Part shown: in pieces, positions 36,825 through 46,070 of the stretch
How the letters are laid out: the number at the start of each line of letters is the position of its first letter
How positions within the stretch are numbered: position 1 is the first letter of the stretch
Assembly: GCA_026537415.1 (NCBI GenBank)
Contig: JAFNMF010000029.1
Span: 1-64,000, forward strand
Direction: 5' to 3'
Source of the DNA: Acetobacteraceae bacterium B3987
GTDB lineage: Bacteria > Pseudomonadota > Alphaproteobacteria > Acetobacterales > Acetobacteraceae
DNA length: 64,000 nt
Translations under genes and position numbers: made by a program
The notes under the pieces: generated by a model
Databases searched by the model: none
What the model was told of the DNA's origin: nothing
Seen by the model: the letters and a program-made list of their open reading frames with translations, nothing else

Positions 36825-38414
36825 TTAATGATGCCCTTTGGCCACCACACGGCCCATGCGCCTCTCCGCCATGCGGGCAAGGCGCACGAAGGGCAGGCCA
36901 ACCAGCAGATAAGCCATACCAACCATCAACCCCGTACCGATATAGTCGTAATAGGTTGATGACAGACGGATATAGGTCTGGCTCAGTTCCGTCAGCGTGA
37001 TGACAGAGACCAGAGAGCTATCCTTGAGCAGGGCAATGAAATCATTCGTCATCACAGGGACGACCGTGCGGAAGGCCTGCGGGACAATCACCAGCCGAAG
37101 GGCCTGCATATGGGTCATGTTCAACGCAATGGCTGCTTCCATCTGGCCCCGAGGGACAGACAGAAGACCTGCCCGGTAGTTCTCGGCCTCATAAGCGGCA
37201 TAGTTCAGCCCTAGGGACAGCACACCGGCGGCAAATGGCGAGAGGCGTAAACCAAAAGCGGGCAGACCGTAGAAAATGAAAAGCACCTGAATTAGCAGCG
37301 GCGTCCCCCGCACAATCTCGACATACAGCCCAGCTAGCCAGCGGAGCGGTGCCATCCCATAAGCCCGAGCCAGAGCCAGAACCAGCCCCATTGCCACAGC
37401 CAGCACCATTGCCAGAGCCGACACGCCCAGCGTCATCAACGCTCCACTGCCGATAAGAGGCAAGAAGCTGATATACCGATGGACCATTGCCTGCACACTA
37501 CTGCCGGACATCCGCTCCATCGTCTGGCGATAATCCGTCCAAGCGGTCGGTGGGACTTTAGAGGGAGTCTGATCCCCCGTATAATCCGCCATCTGGGGTG
37601 TCCAGAGGTTCCAGCGAGCCAGAATCTGATGCAGGGTGCCATCACTCATGAGGTCGCCCAGCACAGCATCCACCGCATCACGCAGGCCGGGATTGTTCTT
37701 GGGGAAGGCGATACCATAGGCCACCCGGCCAATCGGCGGACCAACGAGCTTCAGATCATCAGAGAGATAGTAAAGAGCGATAGGCTCATCGATCAGGATG
37801 GCATCCAGACGCCCGTTTTTCAGATCAGAAAAAAGGTTTGTCTCTTCATCATAAGACCGCACATTAGTGGGGTCATGATCCAGTAAAAGACGCTCGGCCG
37901 CTGTACTCTTGATGGTCCCGACCACATGACCTTTTAGAGCTTCAAGCGTATCCAGCCCTTTTTCTTCATTCCGCAGAACGATCCGGTCCACCGTCACATA
38001 ATAAGGCCGTGAAAACAGCACAGCAGCCTTATGTTCTGGCGTCATCTCGATGCCATCAATAACCAGAGCATACAAATCCCGGGAAAGACCAGGAATCAAC
38101 CCATCCCAACCATTCTGCACGAAGCGTCCATGCCGCCCCATCCGGGCACTTATGGCCTGCATCAGGTCATATTCAAAACCCGTCATCCGCCCTTCATGCG
38201 CCGGGTCGTGAAAGACGTAAGGCACGTTGGCTTCGCCATCGGATGCCCAAGGGAGGTCTCGATCATCCGTAGCACCGGGTACCCGCAGAGGAACCGCTGG
38301 AGAAGCCTTTACCTCCACAGAGGCCACATCCTCTGCCAGAGCATGGCCCTCCAGACCGACTGTCCCCCAGAACCCGCACAGGGCCAGAACCAGCGCAAAA
38401 ATCACACGCTTCAT
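36825..38414 (-). CDS. Amino-acid ABC transporter: binding protein fused to permease
   Basis: 529 residues combining two subunits. A signal peptide (residues 1-27, ending GHALA) is followed by a type 3 solute-binding domain (about 45-275, with RPYYVTVDRIVL) and then a HisM/GlnP-type permease (about 305-525) with the EAA-loop region AIALNMTHMQALRLVIVPQAFRT shortened here for length. The fusion places the binding domain on the outside of the membrane. Chosen ATG at 38414 has GAGGG seven bases upstream. The ATPase gene ends 17 bases upstream on the same strand, forming a two-gene importer. Substrate by homology: polar or basic amino acids (Glu/Gln/His group). Confidence 0.9.
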   Translation of the reverse strand: MKRVIFALVLALCGFWGTVGLEGHALAEDVASVEVKASPAVPLRVPGATDDRDLPWASDGEANVPYVFHDPAHEGRMTGFEYDLMQAISARMGRHGRFVQNGWDGLIPGLSRDLYALVIDGIEMTPEHKAAVLFSRPYYVTVDRIVLRNEEKGLDTLEALKGHVVGTIKSTAAERLLLDHDPTNVRSYDEETNLFSDLKNGRLDAILIDEPIALYYLSDDLKLVGPPIGRVAYGIAFPKNNPGLRDAVDAVLGDLMSDGTLHQILARWNLWTPQMADYTGDQTPSKVPPTAWTDYRQTMERMSGSSVQAMVHRYISFLPLIGSGALMTLGVSALAMVLAVAMGLVLALARAYGMAPLRWLAGLYVEIVRGTPLLIQVLFIFYGLPAFGLRLSPFAAGVLSLGLNYAAYEAENYRAGLLSVPRGQMEAAIALNMTHMQALRLVIVPQAFRTVVPVMTNDFIALLKDSSLVSVITLTELSQTYIRLSSTYYDYIGTGLMVGMAYLLVGLPFVRLARMAERRMGRVVAKGHH

Positions 38415-38431
38415 CACCGTGCCCTCATTCA

Positions 38432-39175
38432 TCAAAGGAGTGTTCGTAGGAAACGCCGTGTTCCCGGTTCACGTGGATTGGCGAACATCACGTCAGGGTC
38501 GCCGCTCTCAACAATCTGTCCAGCTTCCATGAACAGCACACGATCCGAGGCCGCCCTTGCAAAGCGCATATCATGCGTCACGACCAGCTGGGTCATGCCT
38601 TCAGCATCCAATGCCCGCATGACAGACAGCACCTCTTCGGAGAGTTCCGGGTCCAGAGCGGATGTTGGCTCATCATACAACATGACGGAAGGTTTCATCG
38701 CCAAGGCACGGGCAATCGCCGCACGCTGCTGCTGCCCGCCGGAAAGCCTGTCCGGATAACGGTTCTTTACAGCAGCAAGACCGACCTTCTCCAGCAATTC
38801 GCAGGCAATATGCTGCGCCTGTGCCTCGCTCATGCGTTTCACCTGCATGGGGGCCAGCATGACATTTTCCAGCACCGTACGATGTGGAAACAGATTGAAG
38901 GACTGAAAGACCATGCCCACATGGCCCCGCAGACGATGTGCCTGAACCTCATCAGCACGACGCCAATGGCCCGTGCTGGACACAGTTACATCCTCCACCC
39001 GCACTTCACCGGCATCGGGACGTTCCAGAAAATTGAGACAACGCAGAAATGTTGACTTCCCACAGCCAGACGGCCCGATGATGGAAATCAGCTCCCCACG
39101 TTCCACATCCAGAGAAATCCCCCGCAGAATCTCATTTCCAGCAAAGGACTTGGCGATACCGGTCGCCTTCAGCAC
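38432..39175 (-). CDS. Polar amino-acid ABC transporter ATPase (GlnQ-like)
   Basis: 247-residue cytosolic ABC ATPase. Walker A GPSGCGKS (about 34-41), Q-loop near FQSFNLFP, signature LSGGQQQR and Walker B VMLYDEPTSALDPE are all canonical, followed by the H-loop TH in VVTHDMRFA. Matches the amino-acid-importer clade (GlnQ/ArtP/HisP). It is the first gene of a two-gene operon with the fused binding protein-permease downstream, an economical complete importer. No separate second permease is encoded nearby, so the permease probably forms a homodimer. Confidence 0.93.
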   Translation of the reverse strand: MLKATGIAKSFAGNEILRGISLDVERGELISIIGPSGCGKSTFLRCLNFLERPDAGEVRVEDVTVSSTGHWRRADEVQAHRLRGHVGMVFQSFNLFPHRTVLENVMLAPMQVKRMSEAQAQHIACELLEKVGLAAVKNRYPDRLSGGQQQRAAIARALAMKPSVMLYDEPTSALDPELSEEVLSVMRALDAEGMTQLVVTHDMRFARAASDRVLFMEAGQIVESGDPDVMFANPREPGTRRFLRTLL

Positions 39176-39380
39176 CCAGTCAGTCAGTTCCGAATACCCT
39201 CCCGCACGCTACAGCGTGGCAAGCACCCTGTAGTCATTCACCATGCGCTTTCTTAACCATAACCACCCTTTAAGCAAAACATCCTTTTCTGTATTTCTTT
39301 ATTTTCCTTCTAACAGAACAGAATTTTCTTCAATATCCTCGCACCCATCCGGGCCCAACGGCTCCACATGAAACATCTGC

Positions 39381-40718
39381 ATGGCCCTTCCCCCAAACTT
39401 CATACCTCTTTCTCCGCCCCCTCTTCTCCAACTGGAACATATCCGGCTGGAACGGGCTGGCCGTTGCCTGTTCTCCGACCTCTCACTAAGCCTTTCCCCC
39501 GGTGACGCTCTCCTCCTCACAGGTCCGAACGGTACTGGAAAATCATCTCTGCTGCGCCTGATGGCAGGCCTCTGCTACCCAGCCAAAGGCACAATGACAC
39601 GCAGAGGCACCATCGCATGGCTAGGCCCTCTTGATGCCCTGAAACCCACCCTTACAGTTGAACAGAATCTCCGCCTGTTCACCCCTCACACAACAGACGC
39701 CATCTTTGATGCCCTGAACCGTCTATCATTGACACATCTACTGGACTGCCCCACCCGCCTGCTCTCACTGGGGCAAAAACGCCGTGTGTCGCTGGCCCGC
39801 CTCATGCTGGCCGATGCGGACTTATGGCTACTGGATGAACCTGCCAATGCGCTGGACGCTGCCAGCCTGACCCTGCTGGAGACAATACTGGCGGAGCATC
39901 GTGCCCGTGGTGGCGTTCTGGTCATGGCCTCCCATACTGCCCTTTCCCTGCCGGACAGCCACCAGCTTACACTCGGGACGACGCCACTTTCCTACATCCC
40001 ACCCCCGTCAACCAGTGCAGCACACCATCATCAACTACCCAAGCAGCAGGAGCGGACACATCATCCGTTTCTGTACCACCTCCGCCGGGAACTGCATCTT
40101 GCCTACCGTAATGGTGCTGAAACTCTAGCGGGTCTCCTGTTTCTCATAGTGTGCGGTACCGTGTTTCCACTGGCCCTCGGTCCTGCTCCGGCTCTTCTCC
40201 AACAGGCTGGACCGGCCATTTTATGGGTCTGCACCCTGCTAGCCTGCCTGCTACCGCTAGAACGACTCTATAATGCTGATGCCGAGGATGGCTCACTGGA
40301 CATACTCCAGATCACCCTCCATCCCGCTCTCATTGCCCTTGGGAAAATACTCATCCACTGGATGACGAGTGGCCTACCCATTCTGTTAGCCACGCCCCTG
40401 TTGGCTCTGTTCTTCCAGCTACCGACATCGGTTCTGCCAGTTCTTCTGGTCAGTCTCTCACTAGGAAGTCTAACGCTCTCACTCATAGGAGGCATGACAG
40501 CGGCCATAACGTTAGGGGCGCGCCGTAACAGTTTGCTACTCCCCGTGCTGACATTGCCACTGATGGTCCCTGCCCTGATTTTTGGTACGCTGGCCTGCGC
40601 CACACCGACAGACCCAAGCTGTATGGCCAATCTCAGCCTACTGGCCGCCATTTTCTTGCTAGCCCTTCCGGGCTGCCCCCTCATTGCTGGAGCCAGCCTG
40701 AAAGAAGGGCAATCCTGA
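39381..40718 (+). CDS. CcmA-CcmB fusion: heme/cytochrome c maturation ABC transporter
   Basis: 445 residues joining two subunits that are normally separate. Residues 1-200 are an ABC ATPase of the CcmA type: Walker A GPNGTGKS (48-55), signature LSLGQKRR (128-135), Walker B LWLLDEP (148-154). After a His/Gln/Pro-rich linker (about 205-225) comes a CcmB-like membrane domain: RRELHLAYRNGAE, then FPLALGPAPALL, LACLLPLERLYNADAEDGSLDIL and about six hydrophobic segments to the end. CcmAB with CcmC and CcmD releases holo-CcmE for cytochrome c maturation. The reading frame is open throughout, so it is a true fusion. ccmC, ccmD and ccmE are not in the window. Confidence 0.85.
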   Translation: MALPPNFIPLSPPPLLQLEHIRLERAGRCLFSDLSLSLSPGDALLLTGPNGTGKSSLLRLMAGLCYPAKGTMTRRGTIAWLGPLDALKPTLTVEQNLRLFTPHTTDAIFDALNRLSLTHLLDCPTRLLSLGQKRRVSLARLMLADADLWLLDEPANALDAASLTLLETILAEHRARGGVLVMASHTALSLPDSHQLTLGTTPLSYIPPPSTSAAHHHQLPKQQERTHHPFLYHLRRELHLAYRNGAETLAGLLFLIVCGTVFPLALGPAPALLQQAGPAILWVCTLLACLLPLERLYNADAEDGSLDILQITLHPALIALGKILIHWMTSGLPILLATPLLALFFQLPTSVLPVLLVSLSLGSLTLSLIGGMTAAITLGARRNSLLLPVLTLPLMVPALIFGTLACATPTDPSCMANLSLLAAIFLLALPGCPLIAGASLKEGQS

Positions 40719-40722
40719 TTGC

Positions 40723-40757
40723 AAAAAAGGCCGCCCCCTGAATGGGAACGGCCTTTT
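40723..40757. terminator. Bidirectional terminator between ccmAB fusion and accC
   Basis: Nine-bp perfect stem (40725-40733 with 40749-40757), A tract on the left and T tract on the right. It lies in the 63-base gap between two convergent genes. Confidence 0.9.
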
Positions 40758-40781
40758 GAAGAAAACGGGCATGAACAGAGT

Positions 40782-42137
40782 TCAGCCTTTATCAGCCTGC
40801 AACTTTGCCACGAAGTTCTCCAGCCAGTGAATCGTGTATTCACCCTTCTGGAACTCCGGGTCTGCCAGAATCTTCTGATGCAGAGGAATAACCGTTTTCA
40901 CGCCTTCCACCACACATTCTGTCAGGGCCCGCTGCATACGGGTAATGGCCTGTTCCCGCGTCGGAGCATGGACGATCAACTTGGCAATCATGCTGTCGTA
41001 ATAAGGGGGAACCTTATAGCCAGCAAACAAAGCACTATCCATACGGACGCCCAAACCGCCCGGAGCGTGGAACACCTTAACCGTACCCGGATTAGGAGCA
41101 AAGGTTTCCGGGTCCTCGGCATTGATGCGGCACTCGATGGCATGGCCGGACATCACGATATCGTCCTGCTGATAGCTCAACTTCTCACCAGCAGCCACAC
41201 GGATCTGCTCCCGCACGAGGTCCACATCGCAGACCATTTCCGTCACCGGATGTTCCACCTGAAGGCGGGTATTCATCTCGATAAAGCAGAACTGCCCATC
41301 CTGATACAGGAACTCGAGCGTACCAGCGTTGCGATAGCCCATACGAGAGAGGGCATCCGTGACCGTCTTACCGATTTCATTACGCTGTTCTGGCGTGATG
41401 ACGGGAGACCCGGCCTCCTCCAAAAGTTTCTGATGGCGACGCTGGAGAGAGCAGTCACGCTCCCCGAAATGCACGACATTGCCGTGCGTATCGCCCATAA
41501 TCTGAAGCTCGATATGACGGGGCTTATCGAGATATTTCTCCAGATAAACCTCATCATTACCAAAGGCAGCGCGGGCTTCTGTCCGGGCGACGCTCCATGC
41601 CTCTTCCAGCTCATCAGCTGTCTGAGCCACCTTCATGCCACGGCCACCGCCACCAGCGGCCGCCTTGATGAGGACGGGATACCCCACCTTTGCCGCAACT
41701 TCACGGGCCTCATCAAGACTCCGCAACGCACCGTCAGAACCGGGCACCAGTGGAACGCCCAGAGCCTCCATAGTGGTTTTGGCGGTGATTTTGTCACCCA
41801 TCATACGGATATGCTCGGCCGTCGGACCGATGAAGGCAATGCCGTGTTCTTCTACGGTCTCGGCAAATTCTGCATTTTCCGAGAGGAACCCATAACCGGG
41901 ATGAATGGCTTCCGCCCCGGTGATGGTCGCAGCAGACAGAATAGCCGCAACATTCAGATAGGAATCACGAGAGCTGGGCGGCCCGATGCAGACAGCTTCA
42001 TCAGCCAGACGCACGTGCATGGCATCGGCATCTGCTGTGGAATGAACGGCCACCGTCTTGATACCCATCTCACGGCAGGCACGCAGCACCCGTAGAGCGA
42101 TTTCGCCACGGTTGGCTATCAGGATTTTGGAAAACAT
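40782..42137 (-). CDS. accC: Acetyl-CoA carboxylase biotin carboxylase subunit
   Basis: 451-residue ATP-grasp enzyme that carboxylates the biotin of AccB, first step of fatty-acid synthesis. The N-terminal [16 protein letters not shown] is the family start. ATP-binding loop [13 protein letters not shown], the [18 protein letters not shown] [14 protein letters not shown] and CSLQRRHQK motifs are complete. An upstream in-frame start at 42194 overlaps accB and is not used; the ATG at 42137 shares one base with the accB stop (TAATG). Part of aroQ-accB-accC, a conserved alphaproteobacterial order. Confidence 0.97.
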   Translation of the reverse strand: MFSKILIANRGEIALRVLRACREMGIKTVAVHSTADADAMHVRLADEAVCIGPPSSRDSYLNVAAILSAATITGAEAIHPGYGFLSENAEFAETVEEHGIAFIGPTAEHIRMMGDKITAKTTMEALGVPLVPGSDGALRSLDEAREVAAKVGYPVLIKAAAGGGGRGMKVAQTADELEEAWSVARTEARAAFGNDEVYLEKYLDKPRHIELQIMGDTHGNVVHFGERDCSLQRRHQKLLEEAGSPVITPEQRNEIGKTVTDALSRMGYRNAGTLEFLYQDGQFCFIEMNTRLQVEHPVTEMVCDVDLVREQIRVAAGEKLSYQQDDIVMSGHAIECRINAEDPETFAPNPGTVKVFHAPGGLGVRMDSALFAGYKVPPYYDSMIAKLIVHAPTREQAITRMQRALTECVVEGVKTVIPLHQKILADPEFQKGEYTIHWLENFVAKLQADKG

Positions 42138-42592
42138 TACTCGATGATCGCCAATACTGCCCCAAACTCGACCGGGTCGCCTGAAGCCACGCAATAGCGC
42201 ACCAGCTTACCGGCACGGGGTGCCTTGATCTGGTTAAAGGTCTTCATCGCCTCGATAAGCATGATGGTCTGCCCGGCAGCCACCTGTCCCCCTTCCTGCA
42301 CGAAAGGCGGAGAGGACGGGTCCGGTGTCAGATAAGCCACACCCACCATCGGGCTGGGGACAGCACCGGGATGAGAGGACGGGTCTGCTGGAGCCACAGC
42401 TTCATCCGCTACAGGGGCAGGAGCCGCAGCCGGGGCCGCAGCAACAGGTGCAGCCGCAGCCTGTACGGTCACATTACGGGCAACACGAAGGCGGCTGTCG
42501 CCTTCGGAAACTTCAATTTCGGTTAGGCCTGTATCCGTCAGGATATCGGCCAGTGCCCGAATGGCCTCCTTGTCCACAAGCATACGGCTCAT
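42137..42592 (-). CDS. accB: Biotin carboxyl carrier protein of acetyl-CoA carboxylase
   Basis: 151 residues. The C-terminal biotinyl domain (about 78-151) carries K117 in LIEAMKTFN, the biotin attachment site; the flanking thumb and [18 protein letters not shown] strand are intact. A helical N terminus (about 1-45) and an Ala/Pro-rich flexible linker (about 44-75) precede it, as usual. Start overlaps the aroQ stop by four bases and its stop overlaps the accC start, so the three genes are tightly coupled. Confidence 0.97.
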   Translation of the reverse strand: MSRMLVDKEAIRALADILTDTGLTEIEVSEGDSRLRVARNVTVQAAAAPVAAAPAAAPAPVADEAVAPADPSSHPGAVPSPMVGVAYLTPDPSSPPFVQEGGQVAAGQTIMLIEAMKTFNQIKAPRAGKLVRYCVASGDPVEFGAVLAIIE

Positions 42593-43068
42593 CCTTCATC
42601 CTCAATCATATCTGCCACCGCCTGAAGAGCATGGGCATAACCACGTATCCCCAACCCGCAAATCACTCCACGGGCTGCCTGTGAAACATACGTATGATGA
42701 CGAAATGCTTCCCGGCGATGAATGTTAGACATATGCACCTCAATCACCGGCAGCTCAACAGCCAGGAGCGCATCAAGCAAAGCGATTGATGTGTGACCAT
42801 AAGCCGCAGGGTTGATGACGATACCGCTTGCACGGCCCCGGCACTCCTGCACCCACGACACAAGCTCCCCCTCGCCATTGGTCTGGCGGAAATCAATCGT
42901 CACATCGAGCCGCTCCGCAGCCTGAAGGCACAGCTGCTCCACATCATCCAGTGTCGCTTCGCCGTAAATCTCAGGCTGCCGCAGCCCCAGCATATTCAGG
43001 TTCGGTCCGTTCAGGACAACAATAAGAGGTCGCTTCATCCGGACGGCTGATAGCATCTTCATCTTCAT
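42589..43068 (-). CDS. aroQ: 3-dehydroquinate dehydratase, type II
   Basis: 159-residue cytosolic dodecameric enzyme of the shikimate pathway. VLNGPNLNMLG, EIYG (active-site Tyr), NPAAYGHTSIALLDAL and PVIEVHMSNIHRREAFRHHTY are family signatures; the conserved RGVICGLGIRGYAHAL ends it. ATG codons at 43068, 43062 or 43038 could start it; none has a clear ribosome site, and family alignments would favour 43038 (MKRPLIVV). I keep the longest. Head of the aroQ-accB-accC operon. Confidence 0.95.
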   Translation of the reverse strand: MKMKMLSAVRMKRPLIVVLNGPNLNMLGLRQPEIYGEATLDDVEQLCLQAAERLDVTIDFRQTNGEGELVSWVQECRGRASGIVINPAAYGHTSIALLDALLAVELPVIEVHMSNIHRREAFRHHTYVSQAARGVICGLGIRGYAHALQAVADMIEDEG

Positions 43069-43293
43069 CAGGTAAAGCCACTTCTTATGCGGTCAGGCAC
43101 CGTAATCTCTGTCCATTATCCAATGCTTTACCATCATCTGCAGGGCCAATGGTGGCTCATCTCTCCAAGTTGTGACACACTCACTGGAATCAGCAACATT
43201 ATCGCCGTGGGTAACATGAAGGTACATTCCCCTTTCTCTGCTTCCATGGACTCTGTTTTCACCTCTTGGGAAAATAGACAGGCCCCTGCCACA

Positions 43294-43815
43294 ATGCTCT
43301 TTCTGAAATATCTATCTATTCTTCTCGTATTGACCGCCATTACAGGCTGCCTGCCCGCAGCGGCCTCGACCATCCAGCAAAAAGATGCAGGGGTGAACAC
43401 CGCAGATTCAACCGATCAACCCGCCACTGAAAGCGGACTGGCCAGCTGGTATGGAGGGAAGAAACTGGCAGGGAAACGAACTGCCAGCGGTGAACGCTTC
43501 CAACCCAACGCCATGACAGCCGCTCACCCCTCCTTACCTATGGGAACGAAACTGCTGATCCATTCCCCTCTCACGGGCCGTTCTGTCATTGTACGGGTCA
43601 ATGACCGTGGTCCCATTGATAGCGACCGGATCCTTGACCTCTCAGAAGGGGCAGCAGCCAGCCTCGGGATTAGGAACCACGGTGTTAGCCATATCACCGC
43701 AACAGTGCTGCCCCTCCGTCATTCCCGCTTTCGCCACCCCACTACTATGCACAACATTCTTCAGGAAGAAGCACGTCAGGCCGAGAAAGTGGCACAGGAT
43801 AGCCCGCTTAGATAA
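43294..43815 (+). CDS. RlpA-like septal-ring lipoprotein (DPBB domain)
   Basis: 173 residues from ATG 43294. Hydrophobic signal and lipobox AITGC with Cys at 19 indicate a lipoprotein. The double-psi beta-barrel domain (about 50-135) shows GLASWYGGKKLAGKRTASGE-type start, MTAAHPSLPMGT and VNDRGPIDSDRI with the catalytic-type aspartate of RlpA lytic transglycosylases. The SPOR domain found in E. coli RlpA is missing. Open frame extends upstream to 43087 without a sensible signal, so I placed the start at the lipoprotein signal. It probably cleaves denuded glycan strands at division sites, by family analogy. Confidence 0.85.
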   Translation: MLFLKYLSILLVLTAITGCLPAAASTIQQKDAGVNTADSTDQPATESGLASWYGGKKLAGKRTASGERFQPNAMTAAHPSLPMGTKLLIHSPLTGRSVIVRVNDRGPIDSDRILDLSEGAAASLGIRNHGVSHITATVLPLRHSRFRHPTTMHNILQEEARQAEKVAQDSPLR

Positions 43816-43827
43816 CAGCCTCACTCA

Positions 43828-44832
43828 TCAGCGGTTCGTTCCCTTAACAGGAACCCCCATCTCTTTACGAACGGTCCGCCGGTAACCTCGCTCTTCCAGC
43901 TCGGCATTCAGCACGGCTCCGAACAGCACAACGTAGGCACTGACAAACAGCCACATCATAACAGCAGCCACAGCCCCTAACGGGCCGTAAGTCGTGCCGT
44001 AACTGGCGAAGTGCGACACATACCATGAAAAACCAATGGAAACGCCCACCCAAAGCAAAGTTGCCAAAAAGGCACCGGGCAATATCCAACGCCAGGACGT
44101 CATACGCTCCCGGCATGGAGCGATGCGATACAGCACGATAAGTGCCATAAAGACAAAAAAGAGCATGATGGCGGGAGCCAGCCAACGCACGAGTACCGGC
44201 GTACCCTGCTCCACCAGAAAATGCAGCGATGGGGGGAAACTATCCATCGTCACACCCACATAACCCAGATAGCGTGGCAGATAATCCACGATAGCCGGTG
44301 CTGCCACCATAAGTGCCAATGTCAGGCAAGCCCCAATTACGGCCATAAGGGTCGTCCCGAAAGCCAGCACCTGAAAATGCAGGAAGCCACGGGTTTCTTT
44401 AGCATGATAGACGATATTTAGAGCGGACAAGATGGATTTGCTGCTAGCCGTGACCGACCAGAGTGCCACAAGTAAAGAAAACACCAGCCCCAACGTCAAA
44501 GAAGACTGAGGCTGGGTAACCAGAGCATGAACCCTATCGAAGATCAGGTCATAAGCCGCAGGCGGGAGGATATGTTTGACAACACCCAGCTGTTCTTCAG
44601 CCGTCTGCACGTCAAAAGCCAGCCCATAAACGGATATCAGTGCCGTCAGAGCGGGGAACAATGACAATGTCGCAAAAAAGGCGCATCCCGCCGCACTGAG
44701 GGACGTCTGGCTGTCCCCGCTATTGCTGAGGACCTGCCTGAAGGTGGCGATAAAGCCTTTCGGTGGTGGTGGAGGCTCCAATGGCATCTCGGTCTTGTCG
44801 GGCACGGGGTGCGCTCTTCCTCTCCCTATCAC
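43828..44832 (-). CDS. YihY/UPF0761 family inner-membrane protein
   Basis: 334 residues with about six membrane segments; the family pattern DSQTSLSAAGCAFFATLSLFPALTA near the N terminus (shortened reading), WSVTASSKSILSALNIVYHAKETRGF in the middle and VAAVMMWLFVSAYVVLFGAVLNAE near the end is clear. Formerly annotated as ribonuclease BN, but the family has no established RNase activity; it is a membrane protein of unknown or transport-like role. Starts: GTG 44832, GTG 44805 or ATG 44787, none with a strong ribosome site. Downstream of an LpxO-like gene, both minus strand. Confidence 0.85.
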   Translation of the reverse strand: MIGRGRAHPVPDKTEMPLEPPPPPKGFIATFRQVLSNSGDSQTSLSAAGCAFFATLSLFPALTALISVYGLAFDVQTAEEQLGVVKHILPPAAYDLIFDRVHALVTQPQSSLTLGLVFSLLVALWSVTASSKSILSALNIVYHAKETRGFLHFQVLAFGTTLMAVIGACLTLALMVAAPAIVDYLPRYLGYVGVTMDSFPPSLHFLVEQGTPVLVRWLAPAIMLFFVFMALIVLYRIAPCRERMTSWRWILPGAFLATLLWVGVSIGFSWYVSHFASYGTTYGPLGAVAAVMMWLFVSAYVVLFGAVLNAELEERGYRRTVRKEMGVPVKGTNR

Positions 44833-44860
44833 GCCGTGACATCAGGCCACGGCTCCATCA

Positions 44861-45616
44861 TCACACTTTTTCCAGTTCAGCCTGAATACGGTTCCAACGT
44901 TCAATATTGTTCTGGGCATCCTTGACGAAGGCGGATTTTTTCACCCCACCAAGGAAAATACGCTGCATTAACCGTCCCAAACCACGGGTAGGTCGCTCAA
45001 ACTGAATGAACAATATGCCACGCACCTCATCGGTGTTATTCTGCACCGTATGCTGGTAGGTATCATCAAAGATAAACATCCTGCCATTATCCCAGTGCAG
45101 CGTGTGATCTGCGACCCGAATCCAGCAATTATCACGATCTTGTGGAACCCCCAACCCTAGATGTGCGTTCAGCATCCCTTTGGTAACCCCTTTATGGGGG
45201 GGAATCTCCCCACCGGGCTCCAGAACGGAAAAGAGGGCAGAACAGAGGCCGGGAATCCCAGCAACAAGCTGGGCCGTAACGGGGGCTCTGGCACAATTCT
45301 CAGGCACAGGGATGCCATACCCATATAGGAAAAATGACTTCCAACGGCTATCTGGCGCAATGCGCTTATGGTCAGGAGAAAGGTCACGCAGAGGCGGAAT
45401 GGCGTTACGCTCCGCCATGATAGCCTGAAACTCCTTCTGCATCAGCGGAGCCGCTTTCTCTAAGGCGGCGACCCAAGGAAACAGGTCATTATCTAACAAA
45501 GGTACATTAGGAACCAAGGACCCTTTGGCGATCAGCTCATTGAACCAAGGGCGCAACGCCTTGCCAACCCGTACAAAGAGGGGCCGTTTCATCCTGCCCT
45601 GATAACCCGTCTTCAT
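44861..45616 (-). CDS. Aspartyl/asparaginyl beta-hydroxylase family protein (LpxO-like)
   Basis: 251 residues. The Fe(II)/2-oxoglutarate dioxygenase core of the Asp/Asn hydroxylase family is seen as LEPGGEIPPHKG (first metal His), NAHLGLGVP and HTVQNNTDEVRGILFIQFERP (second His and the Arg that binds 2-oxoglutarate). LpxO enzymes hydroxylate the secondary acyl chain of lipid A at the inner membrane. An N-terminal hydrophobic anchor is weak here, so a soluble or peripheral member is also possible. Alternative: hydroxylase of another lipid or peptide. Start ATG 45616; no clear partner. Confidence 0.85.
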   Translation of the reverse strand: MKTGYQGRMKRPLFVRVGKALRPWFNELIAKGSLVPNVPLLDNDLFPWVAALEKAAPLMQKEFQAIMAERNAIPPLRDLSPDHKRIAPDSRWKSFFLYGYGIPVPENCARAPVTAQLVAGIPGLCSALFSVLEPGGEIPPHKGVTKGMLNAHLGLGVPQDRDNCWIRVADHTLHWDNGRMFIFDDTYQHTVQNNTDEVRGILFIQFERPTRGLGRLMQRIFLGGVKKSAFVKDAQNNIERWNRIQAELEKV

Positions 45617-45900
45617 TGTATCCTCCAGCTACAAAAAAACACGTCAAATCAGCCTGTATAGACCTCATTCTGTTGCCAGACCGATTTCATACAAAAGAAG
45701 TGTAACTTTCAATAGACCCGTTACTACTCTCCTGAACATTGCGGAGGAAAATCAGCCAGAACGGAAAAAAGAACTTTCCTCCACACCCTACGAAAAGCTG
45801 AACAATTATCACTTTTCCGTGATGAGAAGCCATACCCCAACGCCCTCGCTCCAGTTTCCCCTTGCATTGAAAGAAAATCTGGGCATTGTCACGCACTCCA

Positions 45901-46070
45901 CGCAGCAACGCACGTGCCAATGGCCCTCATGAGGTTACGCAACGACGTCAAGCGCTCTGGCCCCGTACCGCCCTTGCCGACAAGGGGCAGGCGGAATCTC
46001 GCCGGTCCGTTCGACCGTTTCGCAACATCTCCCCCTCATGCCGGGGAGACTTTTAGGGGACGTGAGTATC
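45901..46070 (+). promoter_or_regulatory. Structured leader of the ornithine-decarboxylase gene (speF-motif candidate)
   Basis: The 170 bases before the decarboxylase are rich in pairing: CCCTTG with CAAGGG around a CCGA tetraloop (45971-45986) inside a CCG/CGG outer pair, and TCTCCCC with GGGGAGA (46028-46034 with 46043-46049) followed by CTTTTA, a terminator-like element only 17 bases before the start codon. An ATG-started ORF (45920 or 45929) reads through the whole leader and out of frame over the decarboxylase start. The Rfam speF motif is known upstream of this gene class in alphaproteobacteria; I cannot check the match here. Bases 45617-45900 contain nothing I can support. Confidence 0.5.

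Noticed and set aside
40719-42095. 458-codon plus-strand ORF opposite accC
   Set aside because: Antisense to an intact biotin carboxylase gene; no ribosome site and no family.
45687-45920. 77-codon minus-strand ORF before the decarboxylase leader
   Set aside because: Overlaps the leader on the other strand and shows no recognisable domain.
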